Assembly (NCBI GenBank): GCA_964017065.1
Contig: OZ024785.1
Coordinates: 5,204,640-5,268,639 of the forward strand
Length of the DNA: 64,000 bases
Direction: 5' to 3'
Source of the DNA: Haliclona indistincta
Lineage: Eukaryota; Porifera; Demospongiae; Haplosclerida; Chalinidae
Numbering within the stretch: the stretch's first letter is position 1; every line of letters starts with the position of its first letter. Below the pieces are notes generated by a model. That model saw only the letters and a program-made list of their open reading frames with translations. It searched no databases and was not told the DNA's origin. Positions 1 through 12,600 of this stretch are shown in pieces. The translations under genes were made by a program, and so were the position numbers.

Positions 1-176
1 ATACCTACTAGACTCCAACAGGATACTGACTGCTGTGGAACTGTATCCTTACCATGTGCTTCAGAATCTTTTGTTTTGCTCTGACCTTCATTTCTGTTAC
101 TCATCTTACCAGCTCTGCTCAAAGCCTCATAATGCTGTTTCTCTTATTATACATTCCTTCACTCATTCGTGTACAG

Positions 177-1279
177 CTATCGCAAGGCAAATCGCTTTGT
201 TGATGCAGCCAAGCTCTTAGCCAAGGTATGCTGAAGCATCACACAGGAACTATACAGCTTGCTGTGATACTGTAGATAATTTATACTCTTACTGCTTCCC
301 TCTTACATAGGCCGCACAGCTTGCTATTGATCAGAGAAAACCACCTCTCACTATTAAGAAGATTTACGTTCTTGTGGCTCTTTTGGTGAGTTGAGAATTC
401 AATACGAACCTCATGCTTCTTGTGACGTGTGTAGATTGAGCAATATCGCTCACATGTGGTTTATCAAGTGAAGGCAGTTGATGATGATAACTCCAAGACA
501 GGGAACAAGAAGGGAGAGGTGTGTGTGTGACTTCATACTCCAAGCATCTGTAATACTTTCCTTCTAGTTGCAGTCAACGCTCCAAGGACTACTAGTGGAG
601 GATACCAGTGTGTCAGCTACTACTGGACTGGTGGATAATGCATGGAAAGGAGCAGAGGTAAGGAGAAGCAAGGAACAGTGGTATATGATATTGTCTTTGT
701 TCAGGCGTACCATTTCTTCATCCTGGCACAACAGCAGTTGTACAGCGGTGACACTGCATCTAGCCTTAGAACAGTGAGACACTCACTCACTCACTCACTC
801 ACTCACTCAACCACTCACACACTCACTCACTCATCTACTTACCCACTCACTCACTCACTCACTCACTCACTCACTCACTCACTCATACACTCATACACTC
901 ACTCATACACTCACTCACTCACTCATCAACTCACTCACTCACTCAACCACTCAATCACCCTTGATAATCTGTACACTCACTCTCTTTTTCACTATCTCCC
1001 CAGGCAATGGTGTTACGAAGCTATGAAGGTCCACTCTCTCCTGCTAGCATATACAGTTTACTGGCACTAGTAGCAGCTAACAATGGAGCCTACTCAATCT
1101 GTTCACAGGTACCATACCCTCCAGCACAGCCGGTCTGCGTTTCAATATTTTCTCCAGGCATTTGTTAAATTAGAATCACTCAAGGGCCTCACAGCCGATC
1201 AGCAGAAACAGTACGAATCTCTAGGGGTGGAGATATTCAGAACGTAATACACACACACACACACACATACACACACACA

Positions 1280-1339
<60 letters not shown>

Positions 1340-1658
1340 GCAACATGCTTATTATTTTAACTGTCACACACAGGCACCCTCCAAAGAGCACAGATCATCC
1401 ATTGGTGTGCCCCAGTTGTGATACTCCGATCGATCATTGGTAACTTAGAAAATTATTCCAATGCACGATTTTATTGTTAAATCTCTTAGGTCAGGGTCTT
1501 GTCCAGGCTGTAGCAGTAAGCTGGTGATATGCACGGCAACAGGACAGCTGATGCTGCCCTACGATTCATGGTTCTGCTCGACCTGCAAGCACAGAGCTAC
1601 CGAACACTCCATCGCTTCTCTCTCCTCCTGCCCTCTCTGCCACGCCCCCATTAGCTAG
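177..1658 (+). CDS. WDR35: WDR35 / IFT121, C-terminal part (gene continues upstream of the window)
   Basis: WDR35 (IFT121) is a subunit of the intraflagellar transport complex A, which carries cargo back along cilia. I read nine exons: 177-225, 311-385, 435-518, 568-657, 705-773, 1004-1108, 1158-1243, 1374-1439 and 1490-1658 (stop TAG). All splice phases agree and all introns are GT-AG. The translation runs through the family's helical tail (YRKANRFVDAAKLL; IKKIYVLVALLIEQY; SPASIYSLLALVA; AFVKLESLKGLTADQQKQYE) into a Cys-rich zinc-ribbon-like end with CPSC, CPGC, CSTCKH and a final CPLCHAPI. From memory of the human protein, the segment order and the closing CPLC motif match WDR35 rather than IFT122 or WDR19. 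The WD40 repeats lie before position 1. Exons before 177 could not be placed. The tail converges on PRMT9; the two stop codons are 86 bp apart. Confidence 0.9.
774..1003 (+). repeat. CTCA tetranucleotide microsatellite in a WDR35 intron
   Basis: The intron between the fifth and sixth readable WDR35 exons is mostly (ACTC)n from about 778 to 958, with a few interruptions. It inflates this intron to 230 bp in a gene whose other introns are mostly 50-130 bp. The long open frame here is repeat translation, not coding sequence. Confidence 0.9.
1249..1336 (+). repeat. CA dinucleotide microsatellite in a WDR35 intron
   Basis: Nearly pure (AC)n with three AT interruptions, inside the intron 1244-1373. 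It starts only a few bases after the donor. Confidence 0.9.
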
Positions 1659-1686
1659 CTGATCACATGAACACAGTAAATAGAAC

Positions 1687-1695
1687 TTTATTAAA
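1687..1695. promoter_or_regulatory. Overlapping poly(A) signals for two convergent genes
   Basis: On the plus strand ATTAAA lies at 1690-1695, 32 bases after the WDR35 stop. On the minus strand AATAAA lies at 1692-1687, 53 bases after the PRMT9 stop at 1745. The two hexamers share three bases. Nothing else resembling a signal lies between the stop codons, so I infer this 9-bp stretch ends both transcripts. That the sites are used is inference. Confidence 0.6.
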
Positions 1696-1744
1696 CTCGG
1701 AATAAGATGGTCTATTATACAGAAAGGATATTATTTCAACCAGT

Positions 1745-4700
1745 TTATGTTTCATTGTCTAGTTGTATATCGATGTATCCGTCTCTTATTCCGCCAGTTA
1801 CTCTGAGCATGTCTCCATCACTCACTGACATGTCCTCATTGAGCAGGAACACTGACTGATGGTAGTGGCTCTACAGCAACACATGACAACAACTATTACC
1901 AGATACAGTACAATGGTATTACTATAGTTGGAGTTGGAAAGTGTCAACAGTAGAGCGTAAACTGCTCAAGCTGAATCAAACACAGACAAGGAAGAGTACA
2001 GTCACAAGCTAATTTTTTTCACATAACTATGTCAATAATTATTGGTTATTTTTTACATGGGCAATTCAAGATTCGAGATCTAAGCAAAAATTAATTTTGA
2101 TAGTTTGAGTGAAGTCTTGTGTATTCTAGAGATTGACTGAGTACCTGGGAATGTCCGTAAGTACCAGCTGGACCGGTAGACACCTTGTGGTCACCATAGA
2201 GATGCAGTATGAACCAATAAGCAAATCCAACCAGTACATCATCACACGTGGTTGTCATAGAAACAGTTGACTCGACCTAAAACGAAGGAAGTATATAGGT
2301 GACGAGTTTATTGGGAATTGGTCTGGCTCACGAATGAGTGGGTGTGGTCAGGAGTGACATCAAAGGAAACAAGATGCACTACATCAGTCACATGACGATG
2401 AGGAAAGCAGCCGAGGTCAATATCAGTATAATGGGTCACCTGCGCAGTAGTACACACACATATCAAGCAAGCTCACTGTATGTTGTGTAACTCACCTGGT
2501 ATGGGTTGATGAATCGCGCTATGTCCATTCCCAAAGTTGGTACTGAACCCAGCACACAAGAATGAGCCCTTAGAGCAGGGGAAGCCACACCCACCACACA
2601 CACAGTGACACGATATGGAATCACTACAGCCTCAGAGTTGGGCTGACTGGACCTGCACCAAAGAGACATCAGTATAGGTATATGGCATACAGACAATAGC
2701 TCACCAGAGAGCTTGTAGTGTGAGGAGTGTTTCACTCTGTAGTGTTCCCTGAGGACTAACCACGTCACACACCACCATATCCCAGTCCAGTGGCACAGGG
2801 TTTGACCAGTCCAGCTGACGCACAGACACTTTCTGATCAAGACTATTCCGTTGAGCTATCAGCCGCAGCAGGTCACCATAGATACTGTGAGCTCCGCCCA
2901 CTTGAACAAAGCTGGCTCCTTCACTAGCAGCCACTAGCCCAAACAGTGAGAAACCAGATGTAACATCCAGCACGATACAATCAGCAAATGCATCTTCATC
3001 ACTAGTGACTTCTTCATCTTTGCATTGGCTGCCATTGGTGGACATACCTTGATCCATTCCATTAGCTAACAACTCAGAAGGTTTATTGTCTTCAATGTCA
3101 TTCGACTCATCACATGAACTGGTTTCTGTATCTAGACAATCTTGTATAACCTGTTTGATAGCCTTGTGATATGTGTCCATGTATACTTCATCATTCACAC
3201 GTCTGAGGTCCTCTCTAGCTACATAGTGTATCACCTCCTCACTGCACGGCCTGGTGCTGGTACTGGGAGAACAGGAACCAGAGGTGGTAGCACAGAAATC
3301 AACAGTGCCCTTTCTTATCACGTCTACCAGTTCCATTTCCAACTGCGTATCAGTGCAACCAGCTCGAACAATAAGCCGATCTCGTTCAGCAACTGACAGA
3401 GAGGAAGAGGATGAGAGAGGAAATACAGCTTGCTCCCACGACGTGTCAGCAGCTGGTGATGTTGAGAAGGAGGTTTCCTCGTCAAGATGAAGATCAAACC
3501 AAGTCACTATGGCGTCTACCACACCAGCACATGAGACTGACAGAGATAACCGACTAGATGGAAGAAGAATCTGTACACAGAGACAGCAGAATAAAGAACA
3601 CAGCAACTACTGTACACCAGCATACAACATATACATACTCAAACCAACTGAGCACGGTACTAGTCGTAAGTCTAATAGTAGGTACTAAATAGTACCACAA
3701 AGGCATCACCTTTATGTCTAACAGGACAGGTCAGACAGAATGTATTTCGTAAACACATTTCACATGCAATTAAATTTATTTTATATATTGAACAATACAT
3801 TTGTAGACAATAAATTTACAGTGTATACATTACGTAGCTAAAACCATCGATTTGATTATAACCATTTAAAGCAACACAAATCTTTAGGTAACACTAAGGC
3901 ATAGGGGAAGAAATTTACATAATACAGTGTATACCAACAAACAAAGAAGAACTAATTTTTAACGATAATTTTTATGTATTAGAAAAAATGATGTATACCT
4001 GAGGGTCAGTGAAGTTAAACTCCAGTGCCTTGACGGCACTAGTCAGCAGTTGGTACCCACCAGGAGCACTGTTGAGTCGCTCACAGGTGTATGGCTCCTT
4101 CACTAATCCTTCTCTTGTGGCTGCGTCTCTCGTCCTGGTAGCATCTGCTGGATAGTAGCTGCTGTCACAAGTCTTACAACTGCCCTCAACTCGTGTGTGC
4201 TCAAATGTAACACCACAAATTAAATTTTGGAGCAGCCTAGACAAAAAAATACAATAATGTCGTCAAATTTTGTTGAGAGATGCTAACCTACTTTGTCTTC
4301 TGATTTCCGGACATTCCACAGCACACACGTACACCGTTGCACCACATGGGATCACATGACCTGTCGAGGCAATCTGATTGGATGGTTGAGCAGCAGCTGT
4401 ACGTCTCACAAGCAGGTCACTCCAAGCGTGTCTAAGCGTGGGAATAATCATCTCACCCAATAACCCAGCATCAACTGTTTCAGTCACCACCAAAGATACT
4501 CTGCAAAATTATTGTTCACTGATGTCAAATGAGGTTTCTCGTACCTTTTTGGAATATCTTTGGGGACGGAAAGCTTAGTTGACAGTGAGTGTAGAAGAGA
4601 GACTTGATCAGACATGTTGTTAGCAGTGAAGACATCACAAGATAGCTTCACCATTACTCCGGACAACTCACATGCATACACTGATCTGCTCCCTGCTCGT

Positions 4701-5150
4701 ACCGCCATCATGCTATTCGAATGAGGCAAAATGATGAAACGGTAACACCAATACCAACCTCAGTATGCCTGTACCAGAACCAATGTCTAACACAGAACAG
4801 TCTTGTGATCTCCTCACGGCTCTCAAAATGGCTCTGAAGTAACTTGAGTTTCTCTGTACGTCGTTGAGCATAGCAAAGTGCCAGCGATCCACCATTTTCT
4901 CATGTAGATGGCGCACGTTCTCTTTCACGGCTGGATTGTTTGGGTTAAGCTCGAGGGCACGATCGAAGAAGAACTCAGACTGTTCGTACAGCTGCTCGTC
5001 AAGACATTTCTGTGCTATTAGTAACATTGCCGAGGCATTGTCGTGATAGTGTGGATAGGCCTGCCTTAGTAGCACCACTAGCTGGTCAGTAGACTCTTGC
5101 GAACAGCAATCAATGTCCTCTAGACTTGCTGCTAGCGATGATAGATCCAT
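1745..5150 (-). CDS. PRMT9: PRMT9, protein arginine methyltransferase 9 (complete, nine exons)
   Basis: PRMT9 transfers methyl groups from S-adenosylmethionine to protein arginines; in vertebrates its known substrate is the splicing factor SF3B2. The exons, 5' to 3', are 5150-4759, 4712-4545, 4500-4288, 4236-3999, 3570-2705, 2652-2496, 2439-2332, 2276-2145 and 1870-1745. They give 2,400 nt and 799 residues with consistent phases (human is about 845). A TPR-like region lies at about residues 40-85 (ALELNPNNPAVKENV). SAM motif I is VLDIGSGTGIL at 120-130, followed by VYACELS and the double-E loop ETVDAGLLGE at about 194-203. The second, degenerate methyltransferase half has VVCDVVSPQG and DIARFINPYQ, and the end WFILHLYGDHKVSTGP matches the family tail. 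The exon 3 donor was chosen at gttagc (not the nearer gtaggt) because only it keeps phase. The 5' flank carries a transposon absent from the duplicate copy at 57 kb. Confidence 0.93.
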
Positions 5151-5169
5151 ACTTCTTGTTCGGGGACAC

Positions 5170-6246
5170 GTGGGTGGGTGGAGACAACAAAATTAAAGCC
5201 CACCGCGCTAAAAAAAATGAATCGCATTATGTACCGAGAAGCCCCGACCGGAAGTCACGTGCGCGAGCCGCCTTCGGCGGCTTATATTATCGAACGGCAT
5301 TATGTACCGAGAAGCCCCGATCGGTTGCCATGGCAATCACGTGATAAATATGGACTCTAGTCTGAGTACACACTAGGAAACATTAGCCTAACAACTAAAT
5401 AATGCGATGATAATGCAAAGATAATAAATAATGCAAAGATCGTCTCGAGCGTTGTAAATGGACAAAAAACTTAAGTTTTTGTAGAGAAAAAAATAATAAA
5501 AAAGACGCCATGAATGGTATCGAACCCGGAGCGAACGCACTACAAACCACGCACTAAACCGCTGAGCCACCGAAACCTGTTGGCTGTTCAATCCACCAAA
5601 CAAGCCTTTATAGTGCTTCTATACGTGCGCGCGCGTAGATCATATAGAATCGCATTATGTACCGAGAAGCCCCGACCGGAAGTCACGTGCGCGAGCCGCC
5701 TTCGGCGGCTTATATTATCTACGCGCGCGCACGTATAGAAGCACTATAAAGGCTTGTTTGGTGGATTGAACAGCCAACAGGTTTCGGTGGCTCAGCGGTT
5801 TAGTGCGTGGTTTGTAGTGCGTTCGCTCCGGGTTCGATACCATTCATGGCGTCTTTTTTATTATTTTTTTCTCTACAAAAACTTAAGTTTTTTGTCCATT
5901 TACAACGCTCGAGACGATCTTTGCAAGGGCAGAAGGTCCGCTTTAGGACGACCTTCTCGACGATCCTTAGGCTTACCAAGGGCCGAAGGCCCGGGTTAGG
6001 ACACCCTCCAGACGATCCTTAGGCTTACCAAGGGCCGAAGGCCCGGGTTAGGACACCCTCCCGACTTTGCACAGTTAGGAGAAGGTTTTTAGGGTTTAGG
6101 GTTTAGGGTTTAGGATTTAGTTGTTAGGCTAATGTTTCCTAGTGTGTACTCAGACTAGAGTCCATATTTATCACGTGATTGCCATGGCAACCGATCGGGG
6201 CTTCTCGGTACATAATGCCGTTCAAAAAAAAACGCCAATTTTGAAC
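5170..6246. mobile_element. Composite foldback/TIR transposon in the PRMT9 upstream region
   Basis: About 1,077 bp are present here but absent from the duplicated locus near 57030, where the flanks (ggggacac and gcggttcac) join directly. It contains 109-bp perfect-looking terminal inverted repeats (5292-5400 and 6115-6223). Inside them is a 209-bp inverted pair (5432-5640 and 5717-5925), each arm a tRNA-like SINE segment. A 72-bp segment rich in CGCGAGCCGCC is repeated directly at 5219-5290 and 5647-5718. About 52-bp tandem units with GGCCGAAGGCCC lie at 5927-6060, and TTTAGGG repeats at 6086-6119. The short ORFs on both strands are mirror images of the same arm and are not genes. Confidence 0.8.
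5781..5925 (+). mobile_element. tRNA-derived SINE head (mirror copy at 5432-5576 on the minus strand)
   Basis: An RNA polymerase III A box (TGGCTCAGCGG, 5788-5798) and B box (GGTTCGATACC, 5831-5841) sit at tRNA-like spacing. The body that follows has a T-rich stretch and TTAAGTTTTTTG. No clover-leaf acceptor stem is present, so this is a SINE and not a working tRNA. The same head occurs at 42241-42315. Confidence 0.7.
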
Positions 6247-6699
6247 GCGGTTCACATTGCCGCGTAAAGATTGAGCGCCAATTTTGAATTTCTATAAAGT
6301 GTGGAGGGAAAGAGCGGTAAATCAGTCTGCGGAGATTGCTCATCGTCGCTACCTGAAGGACCAGAGCTGCTCTTGACTCGAGAAATAATGACGTAGCCAG
6401 AGCTGAAGAGCCGTTACAACGCTGTTGCAAGTGTCTCAAATGGTTAGTCAACAGTTTAGTGTGACGAGAATGTGCGACTACCTTTCTTTCCTTCATAGCC
6501 AGGAAGTCAGCTTATCCACGACCAACTAGGCTGAGTAGCTGTAGCTACAGCTGACCAAGCTATCTTAGAAATTCGACCATCAGTTTACTGGAAGACAGAA
6601 GACAGCAGTATCATCTTTCTCGCTCATAGCTCCTCTACACGAAACTTTGGCTGTTCGCTACTGCTATAAAACAGTAAAGAAGAGCGCTACTGTTCAATA

Positions 6700-9600
6700 A
6701 TGGTTCTCGTAAAGAGAGACACGGCCAACATCGAGTGAGTTGGTATCTTGTACTTTCTGAGTGTACTTTACGCGCCATTTTTAAATTTCAAATTGCTCTC
6801 ACCTGCAGATACTCAACGTACTAAGCGACTAACTACAGGACACGGCGCTATCTACTGTACCATTGCTACTGGTTCTCTCTGCTACTGGCTCTACCATTTT
6901 CTACCACTGACCATTATTTTTACTATCTACCCAAGATCTTACGGTACCAATAACGTGTAGTTGTTCTAAGGTTATGTACAAATGCTAAGCAGTATAGTAA
7001 CCATGGATGCTACATTTTCTATGGCACAAGAGAGTGTACCATCTGTGGTTTTAGTAATTCTAGGCTGTATGGTAGCAATGCTAAAATGTATTAGCATGCT
7101 AGTTTACTAAGCGTGTGATGTGACATCATGGACAAGGTTAGTGAGTGTTTGTATGTGTCTGCTAGCGCGGCATGACAGTGAGTGAGTCAGTGAGAGTGTA
7201 TTATGAATCATCTTTAATAATGTTGCATGTGATATTGCTGTGATATTTCATTGATGTATGTTAGCTAGTGTAGTCAAAGCATTAGGACGAACATTGTATA
7301 GTGAAACCCTTAGCCAGGTAGATCGGTAGATAGCTAGGGAGAGTAGTGAAAGCCTTAGATAGATGGATATCAAGAGGACATGAAGAGGACCAGACCCTGA
7401 GGAACAGATCAAATCACGATGAAGCTTACGAACATTAACAATCTATCACAAGATCATGAGCAGTCATCAAGATCACCAGAGGTCATCAACAACCAACCAA
7501 GAGATCAGCATCCAAACACAGTCTCATTCCCTATCCTATGGAACCAGTGTATGAGGTCAGTACTGTATGTTAGCAGCATTGATCACTCAATCCACTACAG
7601 GGTCCAGTGTATAAACTCCTAACATCAACTGGAGTTCAGGAATGGGACTAGCACTGGACCATGAGGTAACAGTAGCTAGTGATCTGTGACACACTCAATC
7701 ACCTTTACCCACTACAGCTTCACTACATTATTGTTGCTACTGATGGCTACCACAAGCACTGGTTCTGATGCTACTGGCTCTACTCTCTGCTACTGGCTCT
7801 ACCCTCTGCTACTGGCTCTACTCTCTGCTACTGGCTTTATATTGTGGTACCAGTAATGTGTAGTTGTTCTAAGGGTATGTACAAATGCTAAGCAGTATAG
7901 TAACCATGGATGCTACACTTTCTATGGCACGAGAGAGTGTACCATCTGTGGTTTTAGCAATGCTAGGCTGTATGGTAGCAATGTTAGAATGTATTTGCAT
8001 GCCAGCATGTTAGCGTGCGATAGATAGTAACAAGGTTAGTGAGTGTTTGTATGTATCTGCTAGCGCAGCATGACAGTGAGTGAGTCAGTGAGTGAGTGTA
8101 TTATGAATCATCTTTAATAATGTTGCATGTGATATTGCTGTGCTGTTTCATTCAATTTTAATGCATTGATGTATATTAGCTAGTGTAGTTAAAGCCTTAG
8201 AATGAACATTGTTTAGTATAGGTAGTGAAGACATAAGCTTAGCCAGGTAGATAGGTAGGTAGTGTAGTCAAAGCTTTAGATAGCTATCAAGAGAGCATGA
8301 AGAGGATCAGATCTAGATCAAGAACCAGACAAGATCACCATCAGTCTAGATCAAAGATAGCTACCAATCAAATCAAGATCACTATCAATCAATCAATCAA
8401 GATCACTACCAATCAATCAAGCAGTACAGTCTCATTCCCTATCATATGGAACCAGTATATGAGGTCAGTACCACACCACTGTATGCTAGCAGTATTGATC
8501 ACTCAATCCACTACAGGGTCCAGTGTATAAACTCCTAACATCAACTGGAGTTCAGGAATGGGACTAGCAGTGAAACACACTGGACCATGAGGTAACAGTA
8601 GCTAGTGATCTGTAACACACTCAATCACCTTTACCCACTACAGCTTCACTACATTATTGTTGCTACTGATGGCTACCACAAGCACTGGTTCTGATGCTAC
8701 TGGCTCTACTCTCTGCTACTGACTCTACTCTCTGCTACTGGCTCTACTCTCTGCTACTGGCTCTACTCTCTGCTACTGGCTCTACTCTCTGCTACTGGCT
8801 CTACTCTCTGCTACTGGCTCTACCCTCTGCTACTGGCTCTACTCTCTGCTACTGGCTCTACTCTCTGCTACTGGCTCTGCTCTCTGCTACTGGCTTTATA
8901 TTGTGGTACCAGTAATGTGTAGTTGTTCTAAGGTTATGTACAAATGCTAAGAAGTATAGTAACCATGGATGCTACACTTTCTATGGCACAAGAGAGTGTA
9001 CCATCTGTGGTTTTAGCAATGCTATGCTGTATAGTAGCAATGCTAGAATGTATTTGCATGCCAGCATGTTAGCATGCGATAGATAGTAACAAGGTTAGTG
9101 AGTGTTTGTATGTATCTGCTAGCGCGGCATGACAGTGAGTGAGTCAGTGAGAGTGTATTATGAATCATCTTTAATAACGTTGCATGTGATATTGCTGTGC
9201 TGTTTCATTCAATTTTAATGCATTGATGTATGTTAGCTAGTGTAGTCAAAGCATTAGGACGAACATTGTTTAGTATAGGTAGTGCAGTCAGAGGCTTAGC
9301 CAGGTAGATAGGTAGATAGCTTGGTAGTGTAGTCAAAGCTTTAGAAAGGTAGATAGCTATCAAGAGAGCATGAAGAGGAGCAGATCAAGAACCAGACAAG
9401 ATCACCATCAATCCAGATCAAAGATAGCTACCAATCAAATCAAGATCACTGTCAATCAATCAAGATGACTAACAATCAATCAAGATCGCTACAAATCAAT
9501 CCAGATCACTATCAGTCAAGCAGTACGGTCTCATTCCCTATCTTATGGAACCAGTGTATGAGGTCAGTACCACACCACTGTATGTTAGCAGTATTGATCA

Positions 9601-12600
9601 CTCAATCCACTACAGGGTCCAGTGTATAAACTCCTAACGTCAACTGGAGTTCAGGAATGGGACTAGCAGTGAAACATACTGGACCATGAGGTAACAGTAG
9701 CTAGTGATCTGTGACACACTCAATCACCTTTACCCACTACAGCTTCACTACATTATTGCTACTGATGGCTACCACAAGCACTGGTTCTGATGCTACTGGC
9801 TCTACCCTCTGCTACTGGCTCTACTCTCTGCTACTGGCTCTACTCTCTGCTACTGGCTTTATATTATGGTACCAGTAATTTATAGTTGTTCTAAGGTTAT
9901 GTACAAATGCTAAGCAGTATAGTAACCAAGATGCTACACTTTCTATGGCACAAGAGAGTGTACCATCTGTGGTTTTAGCAATGCTAGGCTGTATGGTAGC
10001 AATGTTAGAATGCATTTGCATGCCAGCATGTTAGCGTGTGATAGATAGCAACAAGGTTAGTGAGTGTTTGTATGTATCTGCTAGCGCGGCATGACAGTGA
10101 GTGAGTCGGAGTGTATTATGAATCATCTTTAATAATGTTGCATGTGATATTGCTGTGCTGTTTCATTGCATTGATGTATGTTAGCTAGTGTAGTCAAAGC
10201 ATTAGGACGAACATTGTGTAGTATAGGTAGTGCAGTCAAAGCCTTAGCCAGGTAGATAGGTAGATAGCTTGGTAGTGTAGTCAAAGCTTTAGAAAGGTAG
10301 ATAGCTATCAAGAGAGCATGAAGAGGAGCAGATCAAGAACCAGACAAGATCACCATCAATCCAAATCAAAGATAGCTACTAATCAAATCAAGATCGCTAC
10401 AAATCAATCCAGATCACTATCTGTCAAGCAGTACGGTCTCATTCCCTATCATATGGAACCAGTGTATGAGGTCAGTGCCACACCACTGTATGCTAGCAGC
10501 ATTGATCACTCAATCCACTACAGGGTCCAGTGTATAAACTCCTAACATCAACTGGAGTTAAGGAATGGGACTATCAGTGAAACACACTGGACCATGAGGT
10601 AACAGTAGCTTGTGATCTGTAACACACTCACTCACCTTTACCCTCTACAGCTTCACTACATTATTGTTGCTACTGATGGCTACCACAAGCACTGGATCTG
10701 ATACTACTGGCTCTACTCTCTGCTACTGGCTCTACCCTCTGCTACTGGCTCTACTCTCTGCTACTGGCTTTACCATCAACCATTTCTACCCAAGATATTG
10801 CGGTACCAGTAATGTGTAGTTGTTCTAAGGTTATGTACAAATACTAAGAAATATAATAACCATAGATGCTACACTTTCTTTGGCACAAGAGTGTATACCA
10901 TCTGTGGTTTTAGCAATGCTAGGCTGTATGGTAGCAATGTTAGAATGTATTTGCATGTCAGCATGTTAGCGTGCGATAGATAGAAACAAGGTTAGTGAGT
11001 GTTTGTATGTATCTGCTAGCGCGGCATGACAGTGAGTGAGTGAGAGTGTATATTATGAATCATCTTTAATAATGTTCCATGTGATATTGCTGTGATATTT
11101 CATTCAATTTTAATGCATTGATGTATGTTAACTAGTGTAGTCAAAGCCTTAGAATGAACATTGTGTGTAGTATAGGTAGTGTAGTCAAAGCTTTAGATAG
11201 CTATCAAGAGAGCATGAAGTGGAGCAGATCAAGAACCAGACAAGATCACCATCAATCCAGATAAAAGACCAATCAAATCAAGATCACTATCAATCAATCA
11301 AGATCACTCAAGATAACCACAAATCAGTCAAAATAACCATTAACTAATCAAAATCACCACCAATCAACCAACTAAAGCAGTACGGTCTCATTCCCTATCT
11401 TATGGAACCAGTGTATGAGGTCAGTGCCACACCACTGTATGTTAGCAGCATTGATCACTCAATCCACTACAGGGTCCAGTGTATAAACTCCTAACGTCAA
11501 CTGGAGTTCAGGAATGGGACTAGCAGTGAAACACACTGGACCATGAGGTAACAGTAGCTAGTGATCTGTAACACACTCAATCACCTTTACCTGCTACAGC
11601 TTCACTACATTATTGTTGCTACTGATGGCTACCACAAGCACTGACTCTGATGCTACTGGCTCTACTCTCTGCTACTGGCTCTACCCTCTGCTACTGGCTC
11701 TACCCTCTGCTACTGGCTCTACCCTCTGCTACCGGCTCTACTCTCTGCTACTGGCTCTACTCTCTGTTACTGGCTTTACTACCAACCATTTCTACCCAAG
11801 ATATTGCGGTACCTGTAATTCATAGTTGTTCTAAGGTTATGTACAAATGCTAAGCAGTATAGTAACCATGGATGCTACACTTTCTATGGCACAAGAGAGT
11901 GTACCATCTGTGGTTTTAGCAATGCTAGGCTGTATGATAGCAATGTTAGAATGTATTTGCATGCTAGTTTACTATGCGTGCGATGCAACATCATAGATAG
12001 TAACAAGGTTAGTGAGTGTTTGTATGTATCTGCTAGCGCGGCATGACAGTGAGTGAGTCAGTGAGAGTGTATTATGAATCATCTTTAATAATGTTGCATG
12101 TGATATTGCTGTGCTGTTTCATTGCATTGATGTATGTTAGCTAGTGTAGTCAAAGCCTTAGAATGAACATTGTGTAGTATAGGTAGTGCAGACAGAGGCT
12201 TAGCCAGGTAGATAGGTAGGTAGCTAGGTAGTGTAGTCAAAGCTTTAGATAGCTATCAAGAGAGCATGAAGAGGAGCAGATCAAGAACAAGACAAGATCA
12301 CCATCAAACCAGATCAAAGATAGCTACCAATCAAATCAAGATCCCTGTCAATCAATCAAGATGACTAACAATCAATCAAGATCGCTACAAATCAATCCAG
12401 ATCACTATCTGTCAAGCAGTACGGTCTCATTCCCTATCATATGGAACCAGTGTATGAGGTCAGTGCCACACCACTGTATGTTAGCAGCATTGATCACTCA
12501 ATCCACTACAGGGTCCAGTGTATAAACTCCTAACATCAACTGAAGTTCAGGAATGGGACTAGCAATGAAACACACTGGACCATGAGGTAACAGTAGCTAG

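Noticed and set aside
642..1070. 142-codon frame rich in THSLTHSL
   Set aside because: It is translation of the CTCA microsatellite in a WDR35 intron, joined by chance to real exon sequence in the wrong frame.
5219..5718. CRISPR-like direct repeats
   Set aside because: The two 72-bp copies are parts of a transposon, with no regular spacer array, in eukaryotic DNA.
5388..5999. Identical proteins predicted on opposite strands (MFGGLNSQQVSVAQ)
   Set aside because: They are the two arms of one inverted repeat with tRNA-like promoter boxes.
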